A DNA stretch of 64,000 nt from positions 2,733,501-2,797,500 of the forward strand of contig CATNEN010000024.1 in assembly GCA_950097015.1 (NCBI GenBank). The letters run 5' to 3'. This stretch comes from Macrostomum hystrix. Taxonomy: Eukaryota > Platyhelminthes > Macrostomidae. The position numbers and the translations under genes are program-made. The notes beneath the pieces were generated by a model. That model worked only from the letters and a program-made list of their open reading frames with translations, did no database searches and was not told where the DNA came from. Positions within the stretch are counted from its first letter, which is position 1; every line of letters begins with the position of its first letter. Positions 12,401-27,400 of the stretch are shown here, one piece after another.

Positions 12401-15400
12401 CAACTCCGACAACGACAACCACAACTCCGACAACGACAACCACAACTCCATTGACAACTACGGAGACAACAACCACGACCACTCCGACTACGACCACAAC
12501 GACCACACCGACAACAACAACCACAACTTTAACAACAACCACTGAGACAACAACTACGACCACTCCGACTACGACCACAACCACAACTCCGACAACGACA
12601 ACCACAAATCCGACAACGACATCCACAACTCCGACAACAACCACAGAGACAACAACTACGACCAGTCCGACTACGACCACAACGACCACACCAACAACAA
12701 CAACCACAACTCCAACAACAACCACTGAGCCAACAACTACCACCACTCCGACAACGACAACCACAATTCCATTGACGACTACGGAGACAACAACCACGAC
12801 CACTCCGACGACGACCACACCGACAACGACAACCACAACTCCGACAACGACAACCACAATTCCATTGACGACTACGGAGACAGCAACCACGACCACTCCG
12901 ACGACGACCACACCGACAACGACAACCACAACTCCGACAACGACAACCACAAGTCCGACAACGACAACCACAACTGCGACAACAACCACAGAGACAACAA
13001 CTACCACAACTCCAACAACAACCACTGAGCCAACAACTACCACCACTCCGACAACGACAACCACAACTCCATTGACGACTACGGAGACAACAACCACGAC
13101 CACTCCGACTACGACAACAACGACCACACCGACAACGACAACCACAACTCCGACAACGACAACCACAACTCCGACAACGACAACCACAACTCCATTGACA
13201 ACTACGGAGACAACAACCACGACCACTCCGACTACGACCACAACGACCACACCGACAACAACAACCACAACTTTAACAACAACCACTGAGACAACAACTA
13301 CGACCACTCCGACTACGACCACAACCACAACTCCGACAACGACAACCACAAATCCGACAACGACATCCACAACTCCGACAACAACCACAGAGACAACAAC
13401 TACGACCAGTCCGACTACGACCACAACGACCACACCAACAACAACAACCACAACTCCAACAACAACCACTGAGCCAACAACTACCACCACTCCGACAACG
13501 ACAACCACAATTCCATTGACGACTACGGAGACAACAACCACGACCACTCCGACGACGACCACACCGACAACGACAACCACAACTCCGACAACGACAACCA
13601 CAATTCCATTGACGACTACGGAGACAGCAACCACGACCACTCCGACGACGACCACACCGACAACGACAACCACAACTCCGACAACGACAACCACAAGTCC
13701 GACAACGACAACCACAACTGCGACAACAACCACAGAGACAACAACTACGACCACTCCGACTACGACCACAACCACAACTCCGACAACGACAACCACAACT
13801 CCGACAACGACAACCACAACTCCGACAACGACAACCACAACTCCGACAACAACCACAGAGACAACAACTACCACAACTCCAACAACAACCACTGAGCCAA
13901 CAACTACCACCACTCCGACAACGACAACCACAACTCCATTGACGACTACGGAGACAACAACTACGACCACTCCGACTACGACAACAACCACCACACCGAC
14001 AACGACAACCACAACTCCGACAACGACAACCACAAGTCCGACAACGACAACCACAACTGCGACAACAACCACAGAGACAACAACTACGACCACTCCGACT
14101 ACGACCACAACCACAACTCCGACAACGACAACCACAACTCCGACAACGACAACCACAACTCCGACAACGACAACCACAACTCCGACAACAACCACAGAGA
14201 CAACAACTACCACAACTCCAACAACAACCACTGAGCCAACAACTACCACCACTCCGACAACGACAACCACAACTCCATTGACGACTACGGAGACAACAAC
14301 TACGACCACTCCGACTACGACAACAACCACCACACCGACAACGACAACCACAACTCCGACAACGACAACCACAACTCCGACAACGACAACCACAACTCCA
14401 TTGACAACTACGGAGACAACAACCACGACCACTCCGACTACGACCACAACGACCACACCGACAACAACAACCACAACTCCAACAACAACCACTGAGACAA
14501 CAACGACGACCACTCCGACTCCGACCACTACGACCACACCGACAACGACAACGTCTACTCCGACTACGACAACCACAACTCCGACAACGACAACCACAAC
14601 TCCGACAACGACAACCACAACTCCGACAACGACAACCACAACTCCGACAACAACCACAGAGACAACAACTACGACCACTCCGACTACGACCACAACCACA
14701 ACTCCGACAACGACAACCACAACTCCGACAACGACATCCACAACTCCGACAACGACATCCACAACTCCGACAACAACCACAGAGACAACAACTACGACCA
14801 GTCCGACTACGACCACAACGACCACACCAACAACAACAACCACAACTCCAACAACAACCACTGAGCCAACAACTACCACCACTCCGACAACGACAACCAC
14901 AACTCCATTGACGACTACGGAGACAACAACCACGACCACTCCGACTACGACCACAACGACCACACCGACAACAACAACCACAACTCCAACAACAACCACA
15001 ACTCCAACAACAACCCCTGAGACAACAACGACGACCACTCCGACTACGACCACTACGACCACACCGACAACGACAACGACTACTCCGACTACGACAACCA
15101 CAACTCCGACAACGACAACCACAACTCCGACAACGACAACCACAACTCCATTGACGACTACGGAGACAACAACCACGACCACTCCGACTACGACCACAAC
15201 GACCACACCGACAACAACAACCACAACTCCAACAACAACCACAGAGACAACAACTACGACCAGTCCGACTACGACCACTTCGACCACACCGACAACGACA
15301 ACGACAACTCCGACAACGACAACCACAAATCCGACAACGACAACCACAACTCCGACAACGACAACCACAACTCCAACAACAACCACTGAGACAACAACCA

Positions 15401-18400
15401 CAACTCCGACAACGACAACCACAACTCCAACAACAACCACTGAGACAACAACTACGACAACTTCGACTACGACCACTTCGACCACACCGACAACGACAAC
15501 GACAACTCCGACAACACCCACAACTCCGACAACAACCACAACTCCGACAACAACCACAACTCCAACAACGACAACAACGACTCCGACGACAACAACCACC
15601 ACTCCGACTACGACCACCACAACTCTGACAACCACCACTGAAACAACCACTCCCACAACGACAACAACAACTCCAACAACGACAACAACGACTACAACTC
15701 CAACAACAACCACTGAAGCAACCACTACAACCACTCCCACAACGACTACAACAACCACAGCTCCGACAACGACAACCACAACTCCAACTACGACAACCAC
15801 AACTCCGACAACAACAATTACAACTCCAACAACAACCACTGAGACAACAACTACGACCGCTCCAACTACGACTACCACGACTACTCCGACTACGACCACT
15901 ACGACCACACCGACAACGACAACTACAACTCCGACAACCACCACTGAAACAACCACTACAACCACTCCGACAACCACAACGACAACCACAACTCCAACAA
16001 CGACAACCACAACTCCGACAACGACAACCACAACTCCGACAACAACAACCACAACTCCGACAACAACAACTACAAGTCTGACAACCACCACTGAAACAAC
16101 CACTACAACCACTCCCACAACAACAACCACAACTCCAACAACAACCACTGAGACAACAACTACGACCATTCCGACTACGACTAGCATGACCACTCCGACT
16201 ACGACCTCTTCGACCACACCGACAACGACAACAACTCCAACAACGACAACCACAACTCCGACAACGACAACCACAACTCCGACAACGACAACCACAACTC
16301 CGACAATCACCACTGAAACAACCACTCCCACAACGACAACAACAACTCCAACAACCACAACCACAACTCCAACAACGACAACCACAACACCGACAACAAC
16401 GACTACAACTCCAACAACAACCACTGAAACAGCCACTACAACCACTCCCATAACGACTACGACAACACCGACAACGACAACCACAACTCCGACAACAACA
16501 ACCACAACTCCATTGACAACTACGGAGACAACAACCACGACCAATCCGACTACGACCACAACGACCACACCGACAACAACAACCACAACTCCAACAACAA
16601 CCACTGAGACAACAACTACGACCACTCCGACTACGACCACCACGACCACTCCGGGTACGACCACTTCGACCACACCGACAACTACAACCACAACTCCATT
16701 GACAACTACGGAGGCAACAACCACGACCACTCCGACTACGACCACAACGACCACACCGACAACGGCAACCACAACTCTGACAACCACCACTGAAACAACC
16801 ACTACAACCACTCCCACAACGACAACGACAACACCGACAACGACAACCACAACTCCAACAACGGCAAGCACAACTCCGACAACGACGACTACAACTCCAA
16901 CAACAACCACTGAAGCAACCACTTCAACCACTCCCACAACGATAACAACAACCACAACTCCGTCAACGACAACTCCGACTCCGACATCAACTCCGACAAC
17001 ATCCACAGAGACAACAACTACCACCACTCAGACGACAACAACCACAACTCCAACAACAACCACTGAGACAATAACTACGACCACTCCAACTACGACCACT
17101 ACGACCACTCCGACAGCGACAACCACAACTCCGACAACGACTACGACCACTCCGACAATGACAACCACAACTCCGACAATGACAACCACAAATCCGACAA
17201 CGACAACCACAACTCCGACAACAACCACGGAGACAACAACTACGACCACTCCGACTACGACCACTGCGACCACACCGACAACGACAACCACAACTCCAAC
17301 AACGACAACCCCAACTCCAACAACGACAACCACAACTCCGATAACGACAACCACAACTCCGACAACGACAACCACAACTCCGACAACAACCACGGAGACA
17401 ACAACTATGACCACCCCGACTTCGACCACTACGACCAGTCCGACAACAATAACTCCAACAACGACAACCACAACTCCGACAACGACAACCACAACTCCGA
17501 CAACGACAACCACAACTCCGACAATCACCACTGAAACAACCACTCCCACAACGACAACAACAACTCCAACAACTACAACCACAATCTCCACTGAAACAAC
17601 CACTCCCACAACGACAACAACAACCACAACTCCAACAACAACCACTGAGACAACAACTACGACCACTCCGACTACGACCACCACGACCACTCCGAGTACG
17701 ACCACTTCGACCACACCGACAACGACAACCACTGAGACAACCACAACTCCAACAAACACAACAACAACCACCGGGACAACAACAACGACTTCACTAACAA
17801 CAACGAGCTTAACTCCTACAACCATGGAAACAACAATCACGGCCAATCCGACTACGACCACTCCAACTACAGCAATCACAACACCATTAGCAACCACGGA
17901 GACTACGACAGCGACGTCTGGGACGACAACCACCGCGACTGCTCCATTGATAGCCACTGAAACAACTACTGCGACTGCTCCAAATTCGATTACTACAACC
18001 ACTCCGACTTCGACAACCATGACTTTGCCGACAACAGCAACCACAAATGCATGGACATCCGCCGAAACAACCACTATGACTGCTCCGACTACAGCCATTG
18101 GTACAACCGTGGCGGCAACTCCAACAATAAATTCCGCGACCACTCCGGCTGCAAACAGCACATATTCTGCGACATCAACAGAGACGACAACAGTGACCAG
18201 TGCCACTTCAATCTCTGCAGCTTCAGTGAATAACTCGGAGACACTCACAACGAGCAGTCCAACTACCCCTGTCGCGACGACTCCAAATACACTTACCACA
18301 GCAAATCTGACTTCAACTAGCTTGACTACCCCGACTGCATCCATTGCAACTTCAATGACCGCCGCTGAGATAACCTCAACGGCTACTCCGACGTCAATTA

Positions 18401-21400
18401 CAGCAACAAGCCCGTATACAACTTCTTTAAACGCTGCGACATCAAACTCAACGACTCAAATGGCAACCGCAGAGACAGCTACAACTACCAATCCAACTAA
18501 CACTACAGCAGCCACTCCGGCAACTACCACAACGAATACTCCAGTTGCAGCTACCTCGACCATTTCCACTCCCGCTACTAGTACCACAGCTGCGACAAGC
18601 CCTGAGACGTCGATCGTAACGACCTCTACCACTGGAGCATTAGCTTTGTCTTCGCCTACAACAAATCCTACTGCAGCCGACACCGCTTCGACAACAGCTA
18701 CAATTACTCCAACTACAACAACGATATCATCGCCGACCGCTTCGACAACAGCTACAATTACTCCAACTACAACAACGATATCATCGCCAACCGCTTCGAC
18801 ATCAGCTACAATTACTCCAACTACAACAACGATATCATCGCCGACCGCTTCGACAACAGCTACAATTACTCCAACTACAACAACGATATCATCGCCGACC
18901 GCTTCGACAACAGCTACAATTACTCCAACTACAACAACGATATCATCGCCGACCGCTTCGACAACAGCTACAATTACTCCAACTACAGCAACGATATCAT
19001 CGCCGACCGCTTCGGCGCCATCCGCAGCGACTACAGCGACTACAAAGACGACAACTGCAGGGGCAAGCACAATTGCCGCTTTGTATAGTACAACAACCAT
19101 TTCCTTGCCTGGTTCTAGCGGCGTTCACACTTCAACCGTTGACCCTTGTCTAACGCGCTTCTTCTACTCCGATTGGACAGTGCAGAACTGCAGCAGTGAA
19201 TGTGGTGTTTGCGTTAACACTCGCAGACGTTCATGCCGAGACAATTGTAATCGTCCCACTGCTGGTAGTGTCAGTTGTGAAAATTCTGGCCTAGGGCCTG
19301 ACACAGAGTCTTTTACCACCACACTGCCAGCGTGCATCGGTAAGAAGCAGAAAACTAGTTTTTATTTCTATCATTTTGATTCTACGACACCGAAAAATTA
19401 AAGAAGCAATTAATGTGTTTAAAACTAACATTTTTAGTCCCGGCGAATCCCTGCCTCCCGAATCCGTGTGGCCTGTCCTCCTCGGGCTGCTCCGTGACGC
19501 AGAAGAATGGCGAGACCACCTTTTTGTGTAGTTGCAACTTGGGCTACGCTGCAACCCAGGTTGGCGTTCCTTGCCAAGGTAACGCAACAAGTTTCTCGCG
19601 TTTGTAATTTCTCAATAGACTGATTTCAATGCCTCGCAAAAAACCGTGCTCTGCGCATCGTGGGAATCCTTGCAGATCTGAATGAGTGCTCACTGTCAAC
19701 CAACAAGTGCAGCACCAATGGCACACTGCATTTCGGAGTGAAAGCGTGTGTCAATACCATCGGCAGTTTCTACTGTGTATGCGACTCGGGCTACACAATT
19801 TCTGGCCAACAGTGCGTTGGTAAGTGCATTTTGATAAGCACACAACTCTGTAGAGTTGTTAGGGATCGGCATTTGTAGTGGTTAGAGTGGCTCGACTGAC
19901 GACTTAAAGGTCGGGAGCTCGATTCCTGACTCCACTGGAAAAATGTGTGTCCTTTAGCAAGACACTTGATGGGCTTAAATGGGCCCCAGCATCAGCTTGG
20001 GTAGTTGAGGGTGAGTGTGGCACCCCCCAGTCCATGGACTGAACAGCCGTACGCAGCCTTCAGAAACGCCGCGCAATAGCCGCGGCTGTGCTGTCAGCTG
20101 CGCATCTGGCCCAACTGGAGGAGGTGGAATAAAGAAAAAGTCTAGCTGTCTCTGAAAATTTAGCAGATGAATTCAACCGATTGTTCTAAAATTTAGACAT
20201 AAACGAGTGCTTAGACAGCTCACTGACCAAGTGCGACGTTAGTCCTCGAGGCGCCTGCGTCAACACAAACGGCAGCTACACCTGCGCTTGCCTTAATCCC
20301 TACAGCCAGAAGCTTGGAGTTAGCCAAAACTGTTGCAGTGAGTTAATTTGAGCACACTCAAGTCTACATAGTCATTTAAATTGAAGGTTGCATCAGACAA
20401 TCTTTAAACTGCATTTTCTATTGCTATCAAATTTTAATGAAGACCCGACGACGTCCAGCGTACCGTCTGGCTACGATGCTAGTTGGGACCTGCTGGCTGA
20501 TGACAAGCGCCTAATCTATCCGGCATCGAGAACTATGCGATTTCCGATAGGCGATCGATTGGCTTCTGGATTCTATGTGAGACGTGTTGCATTGCTCAGC
20601 TATACGCAATCTGGCGTTACACTTGCTTTGAATGAAACTAAACTTTGACAGCCATAGAGTCATGCACTCTGAGTGAGGGTAGAGACCCATGACAAATAAT
20701 GAATTTTTCACTGACGCAAGTTGGTTCGAAGTACTCAGCGAACCGACTATTTTGGATGTACTTTTCCCAGACCCATGAGCACACACACGCGCACAAGTGT
20801 GTTCATCCGCCTTGACTTTCTCATTGTCAAGCAGTGTACACTCTCAATGTGCCTTGCTGATATATTACACCACCAGCCGTAATTAATTTAGCCTCTCTAT
20901 GGACTCGAGCTCAGCTAGGGACTTTGGTGAAAGAAATTAAGGCTTCGCATTTTCGTTTTTCATGCCATCATTCATCCAGGCGACTAAGACGGGCGTCCTG
21001 GCCTTCACGGACCAGACGGCCGACTCGGCCACGAGCCGACTATCGGACGCCGGGCCGAACGGGTTCACACGCCCCGTCCCAATGTCCGGCCTGCCAAGCG
21101 CCTACCCGGACTATGACCCGGCGGCGCAGTATTGGATTAAAACACCCAGCTTGTGCGGCATTGTGGCAGCGTTCTGGTCTGTCAAGTACATCACAGCGGT
21201 GAGTTCTGCTCATAGATGAGTATTACGAACCTCCTGTGCTCATTTAACCTAGCCATTGCTTGACGTTCTGCTTCTTTTTCGATGACGCTGTTTTTTATAT
21301 TTCGTGACGACGTCCAAGTGTAACCCCTCCACCCCACCCAATCGCTTGGATGACAGTCGACTCAAATCACGGCCTACTCCTACGAGACCAATCCTGGTTC

Positions 21401-24400
21401 TGTCCGGGCGCATCTGCTCAGTGTTTCGCCTACTGCTCGCCTGCTCGAGTCACCCCAGTGGGCGGCCGCCGTGCATTACAGGCATTTGGCTGAGAGCTAC
21501 GCGTCCAGAGTAAGTACTGAGTCTAAGGGAACTCTACATAGTTTCCTTGTCGGTTATAGTGTAGTAAACATGTTTACAAAAGTCAATCTTGACTTAGAAA
21601 TTGAGTTAGGACTGGGTGTTCCCATTGCAGTGCGGTACAGATGTAAAAATCTTAATTTGCTGTTTTAAGAATGTCAGTGATGGTATTGAGGTCGGGAAAA
21701 TGAATAATTTAACTTGTTTAGCCTGGTTTTATCCGTCAGCAAAAACACACATCCCACACCCATTGTTTATTGTACCGTTCCTAACTGCCATCTTAGGAAC
21801 TTACATGGTGTACTGATACTATACTGGCAATAGCTTACCTTGACTTCTACAAAAAATACAAGATTAAGTCTATTCAAACTTACATTATTCTTACAAGTAA
21901 CATTTGTAGTTACTAGCCAGTTACCGAGGCACAGATTTGTAGTTACTAGTCAGTTACTGAGGGACAGATTTGTAGTTACTAGTCAGGTAGTCACAGAGGG
22001 ACAGTGTCGAGTTTGTAGTTACTAGTCAGGTAGTCACAGAGGGACAGTGTCGGGTTTGTAGTTACTAGTCAGGTAGTCACAGAGGGACAGTGTCGAGTTT
22101 GTAGTTACTAGTCAGGTAGTCACAGAGGGACAGTGTCGGGTTTGTAGTTACTAGTCAGGTAGTCACAGAGGGACAGTGTCGAGTTTGTAGTTACTAGTCA
22201 GGTAGTCACAGAGGGACAGTGTCGAGTTTGTAGTTACTAGTCAGGTAGTCACAGAGGGACAGTGTCGGGTTTGTGGTTACTAGTCAGGTAGTCACAGAGG
22301 GACAGTGTCGGGTTTGTAGTTACTAGTCAGGTAGTCACAGAGGGACAGTGTCGAGTTTGTAGTTACTAGTCAGGTAGTCACAGAGGGACAGTGTCGAGTT
22401 TGTAGTTACTAGTCAGGTAGTCACAGAGGGACAGTGTCGGGTTTGTGGTTACTAGTCAGGTAGTCACAGAGGGACAGTGTCGGGTTTGTAGTTACTAGTC
22501 AGGTAGTCACAGAGGGACAGTGTCGGGTTTTTAGTTACTAGTCAGGTATAGGAGTCCAGTACTAGTTTTTAATACAAATCATCCCACTCTGCAGTCGCTC
22601 ACGAGTAGCTTCTCCGTGTACCTGCTGACGGATTTTTTCAACACCCAAGTCGCCATCCTGTTTGACGACTGTGACAACAACTGGAGCTCCACGGCATTCA
22701 GCAGCCAACCGGAGCCAATCTACATAGGCTACTCTCACCGCTACAAGAATGACAGCTGCGCTATCAATGATGCGGCCTTGTCTCTAAGTTCTGCGGATAT
22801 TCGGAGGCTAAATCGAGTCCTACCCGGCGGCTTCCTGCTGTTCAACTTGTCGGCCAATCCGGCCGCTGTATTCAACAATCCGTACGCGAAATTTCGCGAC
22901 TGGCTAGCCATCAGGGGCGCCAACGTCACCGACCTGGCCACGGTGACATTCAGCTCCGGTGACTGCCCGGAGAGGCAGAAACTGGCAGCCCAGTTGAGCA
23001 GCTGGAAGCGGCTGAATCCGACGTTGCACACGGCTGGCTTCTGGTGCTACCACAGGCGCTCCGCCGGCCCCGTGTGCTGCTACCAACAGCCAGGCAGTCC
23101 CACCTACGGCGCCTTGGTCACAGACATTGGCAGCGTGTTGTACACAACTAGCGACTCGCGCGACGGTACCCCGGTCAACATCTACACAATGACAGACCCG
23201 GACAGTCCAAGCCAGCAGAGCTTGTCGGATGCCGAGGCCTACAAATACGCCTGTCAGCAGACCAGTGAGCTGTGCTCACAGTTCTTGACCTATCGGCCGG
23301 CCTGCACGAAATCCTCCGGCCAGTCTGTTGGCAGCAGCGCCGGCTACGGCGATCCGCACCTGGTGTCCTGGGACGGCCTGCCGTTTACCTTCAACGGTGT
23401 CGGCCAGTACGTCATTGCCAAGGTGAGAGTTTTTTAGTTCAGATTCTGTAATGAAATCAGAACATAAAATATATTGATTGTCTTGCTTAAGGACAAAAAT
23501 ATTCTCCATTTGGCTGAGATTCGAACTACTGACCTCTGAGTCGAAATCTCCACATGGCTGTCAGCTCCGATTGAGCTGAGATGTATTCTTACTGAATTAA
23601 TATTATTATTGTTATTATTATAATATTATTGTTATTAGCTCAGGGCAGTGAAATTTTAAAAGTTAAATAGGAAGGGCCTACCTAGTATAACAAATATAAT
23701 AACTTAAATTACAAGAAATATAAATTATAACAGTAAAACAAAAAAGAATTACTAACAGTAAAACAAATATGAATTACTAACAGTAAAACAAATATGAATT
23801 ACTAACAGTAAAACAAAAAATGAATTACTAACAATAAAACAAAAATTAATTACTGTTTCTAATTCGCCACTCCGAAGCATCCGGACTTCTACATTCTGGC
23901 TCGCTTCGAGCCGGTTGGCGCGGCCACCGCCATCACCTCTGTCGTGGCCCGTGTCACCAGATCCGGCTTCGTGTCTGATCTTCTAGAGCTTCGCCGAAGC
24001 GCCGACCGGTCCATCCTGCAGCTGTTTGTGAACCGGGTGCAACAGGCCTGGACTAGCAGTACGGCGGACGCTGACAAACGATTCGCGGGCGGCACTGTGG
24101 CTTTCCAGTCGGAGACAAATTTCACTTCCGTTGCCTTCACAACCGGCCTGGAGGTGAAGGCAAAGCTGTCCTTCGGCGGCCTCTTGGTCACGCAGATTCT
24201 GCTGCCCACCGCCTACAAGGGCGCGGGCAGTTTGGAGGGCCTGCTCGGCAATTACAATGGCAACAAAACTGACGACCTGAGAAATTCCACCGGCCACCAG
24301 TTGGCTTGGAACTCCAGCGAGGAGGCCGTGTTCCACCTCATGCAGGCCTGGATGATCGACTGTCGATCCGGGCCCTACAATGCCTCATTCGCCTATCTGG

Positions 24401-27400
24401 CTAATGAAACCTGCGAGTTGTTCAACAATGTCACCGCCGTGCCAATCTTCTTTAGCGAGAGCGGCCTATTCGCTGGCAATGAGGCGTTGCGCAATCGGTC
24501 ACTTGAAATCTGCGGCTCAAACACCGCCTGCCTGTTTGACATTGCCATCACCGGCGACACACGGGTGGGCCAGGCTACCAGCTCGGCCACGGCTGAGGCT
24601 GCCGCGGTCCGAGTAGAGACAGGTGAGTATAGGAAATGCGACTGACTGTTACCTCAGGCATTCAATCATTATAGTATTGGGGATGTACAGAGATACAATC
24701 CCCTTGGTACTCGTAGCTTTGCTATGATTTACGACAGACAGTGACACAGAGACAGAGACAGGGAGACACAGACACAGAGACAGGGAGACACAGACAGAAA
24801 CAGACAGGGAGACACAGACAGAGACAGAGACACAGACAGAGACAGAGAGACACAGACAGAGACAGAGAGATACAGACAGAGACAGAGAGACAGACAGAGA
24901 CAGGGAGACACAGACAGAGATGACAGAGACAGAGACACAGACAGAGACAGGGAGACACAGAGACAGAGAGACAGACATAGTCACAGGCAGAGACAGAGAC
25001 AGAGACAGAGACACAGACAGAGACAGGGAGACACAGACAGAGACAGGGAGACAGACAGAGACACGGAGACACAGACAGAGACACAGACAGAGACACAGAC
25101 AGAGACAGAGATACAGACAGAGACAGAGAGACACAGACAGAGACAGGGAGACAGACAGAGACAGGGAGACACAGACAGAGACAGAGACACAGACAGAGAC
25201 AGAGACACAGACAGAGACAGGGAGACACAGACAGAGACAGGGAGACAGACAGAGACACGGAGACACAGACAGAGACACAGACAGAGACACAGACAGAGAC
25301 AGAGATACAGACAGAGACAGAGAGACACAGACAGAGACAGAGATACAGACAGAGACAGGGAGACACAGACAGAGACAGAGATACAGACAGAGACAGGGAG
25401 ACACAGACAGAGACACAGACAGAGACACAGACAGAGACAGAGATACAGACAGAGACAGAGAGACACAGACAGAGACAGAGATACAGACAGAGACAGGGAG
25501 ACACAGACAGAGACAGAGACACAGACAGAGACAGAGACACAGACAGAGACAGAGACACAGACAGAGACAGAGATACAGACAGAGACAGGGAGACACAGAC
25601 AGAGATACAGACAGAGACACGGAGACACAGACAGAGACACAGACAGAGACAGGGAGACAGACAGAGACAGGGAGACACAGACAGAGACAGAGACACAGAC
25701 AGAGACAGAGATACAGACAGAGACAGAGATACAGACAGAGACAGAGAGACACAGACAGAGACAGAGATACAGACAGAGACAGGGAGACACAGACAGAGAC
25801 AGAGACACAGACAGAGACAGAGACACAGACAGAGACAGAGATACAGACAGAGACAGAGAGACACAGACAGAGACAGAGATACAGACAGAGACAGGGAGAC
25901 ACAGACAGAGACAGAGACACAGACAGAGACAGAGACACAGACAGAGACACAGACAGAGACAGAGACACAGACAGAGACAGGGAGACAGACAGAGACAGGG
26001 AGACACAGACAGAGACAGAGAGACAGACAGAGACAGAGACAGAGATACAGAAAAAGAAGTCGCCAATACACTCATAGAGTAAGGAGTGGGAAGTGCACTA
26101 AATTCAGCGGCAGGCAAAACAAAAAGCGCAGGAGAAATCCCTCATAACCTCGCCGCTACTCTCAAACTGGTGCAGAGAATTTCGCGCCGTCATTCGGCAT
26201 CAACGGCAGCCTGCTGGTTCGAATCACAGTCGGTGTCAACAGTTCCACCAGCATCTCAGTCAGCGACAGGAACAACGATTCGTTTAGCGTGCAGCTTAGC
26301 TCGGCTCCCAGCTGGCTGACTGTCGCCGGAAACGACACTGCGGTGCTGAGCTGGACACCTCCAGCCACTCTGGACATCGGCTCGGCGACAAGCTTCATCA
26401 ATGCCAGCCTATCGGCTACCGATACCAAGGGGGCGCGCTCTGTGCTGCCTCTGCGACTGTACTTTTGCCAGTGCAAGGTGCGCCATTTTATTTTGTCTTT
26501 TGCGTGTTTGTGTTTCTCGAGTGTCTTCCATTCCAGTTTTGTGTCTTGAGTGTCTGCTTGTTTGTGTCTGTCTTGAGTGTCTTCCATTCCAGTTTTGTGT
26601 CTTGAGTGTCTGCTAGTGTGTGTCTGTCTTGAGTGTCTGCTAGTGTGTGTCTGTCTTGAGTGTCTGCTAGTGTGTGTCTGTCTTGAGTGTCTGTCTTGAG
26701 TGTCTGCTAGTGTGTGTCTGTCTTGAGTGTCTGCTAGTGTGTGTCTGTCTTGAGTGTCTGCTAGTGTGTGTCTGTCTTGAGTGTCTGCTAGTGTGTGTCT
26801 GTCTTGAGTGTCTGCTAGTGTGTTTCTGTCTTGAGTGTCTGCTAGTGTGTGTCTGTCTTGAGTGTCTGCTAGTGTGTGTCTGTCTTGAGTGTCTGCTAGT
26901 GTGTGTCTGTCTTGAGTGTCTGTCTTGGGTGTCTGCTAGTGTGTGTCTGTCTTGAGTGTCTGCTAGTGTGTGTCTGTCTTGGGTGTCTGCTAGTGTGTGT
27001 CTGTCTTGAGTGTCTGCTAGTGTGTGTCTGTCTTGAGTGTCTGCTAGTGTGTGTCTGTCTTGAGTGTCTGCTAGTGTGTGTCTGTCTTGAGTGTCTGTCT
27101 TGGGTGTCTGCTAGTGTGTGTCTGTCTTGAGTGTCTGCTAGTGTGTGTCTGTCTTGAGTGTCTGCTAGTGTGTGTCTGTCTTGGGTGTCTGCTAGTGTGT
27201 GTCTGTCTTGAGTGTCTGCTAGTGTGTGTCTGTCTTGAGTGTCTGCTAGTGTGTGTCTGTCTTGGGTGTCTGCTAGTGTGTGTCTGTCTTGAGTGTCTGC
27301 TAGTGTGTGTCTGTCTTGAGTGTCTGCTAGTGTGTGTCTGTCTTGAGTGTCTGCTAGTGTGTGTCTGTCTTGAGTGTCTGCTAGTGTGTGTCTGTCTTGA

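Noticed and set aside
15269-15451. Small minus-strand frame inside the mucin exon
   Set aside because: Shadow of the Thr/Pro repeat in a third frame.
9582-17027. 2,481-codon Val/Gly-rich open frame on the minus strand
   Set aside because: It is the antisense of ACN-rich Thr codons (antisense NGT reads mostly Val/Gly). The plus-strand reading has a signal peptide, in-phase splice sites and domains; the antisense has none.
24649-26117. Several 380-450-codon frames on both strands (Ser/Leu/Val/Cys-rich or Thr/Asp/Arg-rich)
   Set aside because: Products of the 6-bp CAGAGA-type repeat inside intron 11; open in many frames on both strands at once, with no unique sequence.
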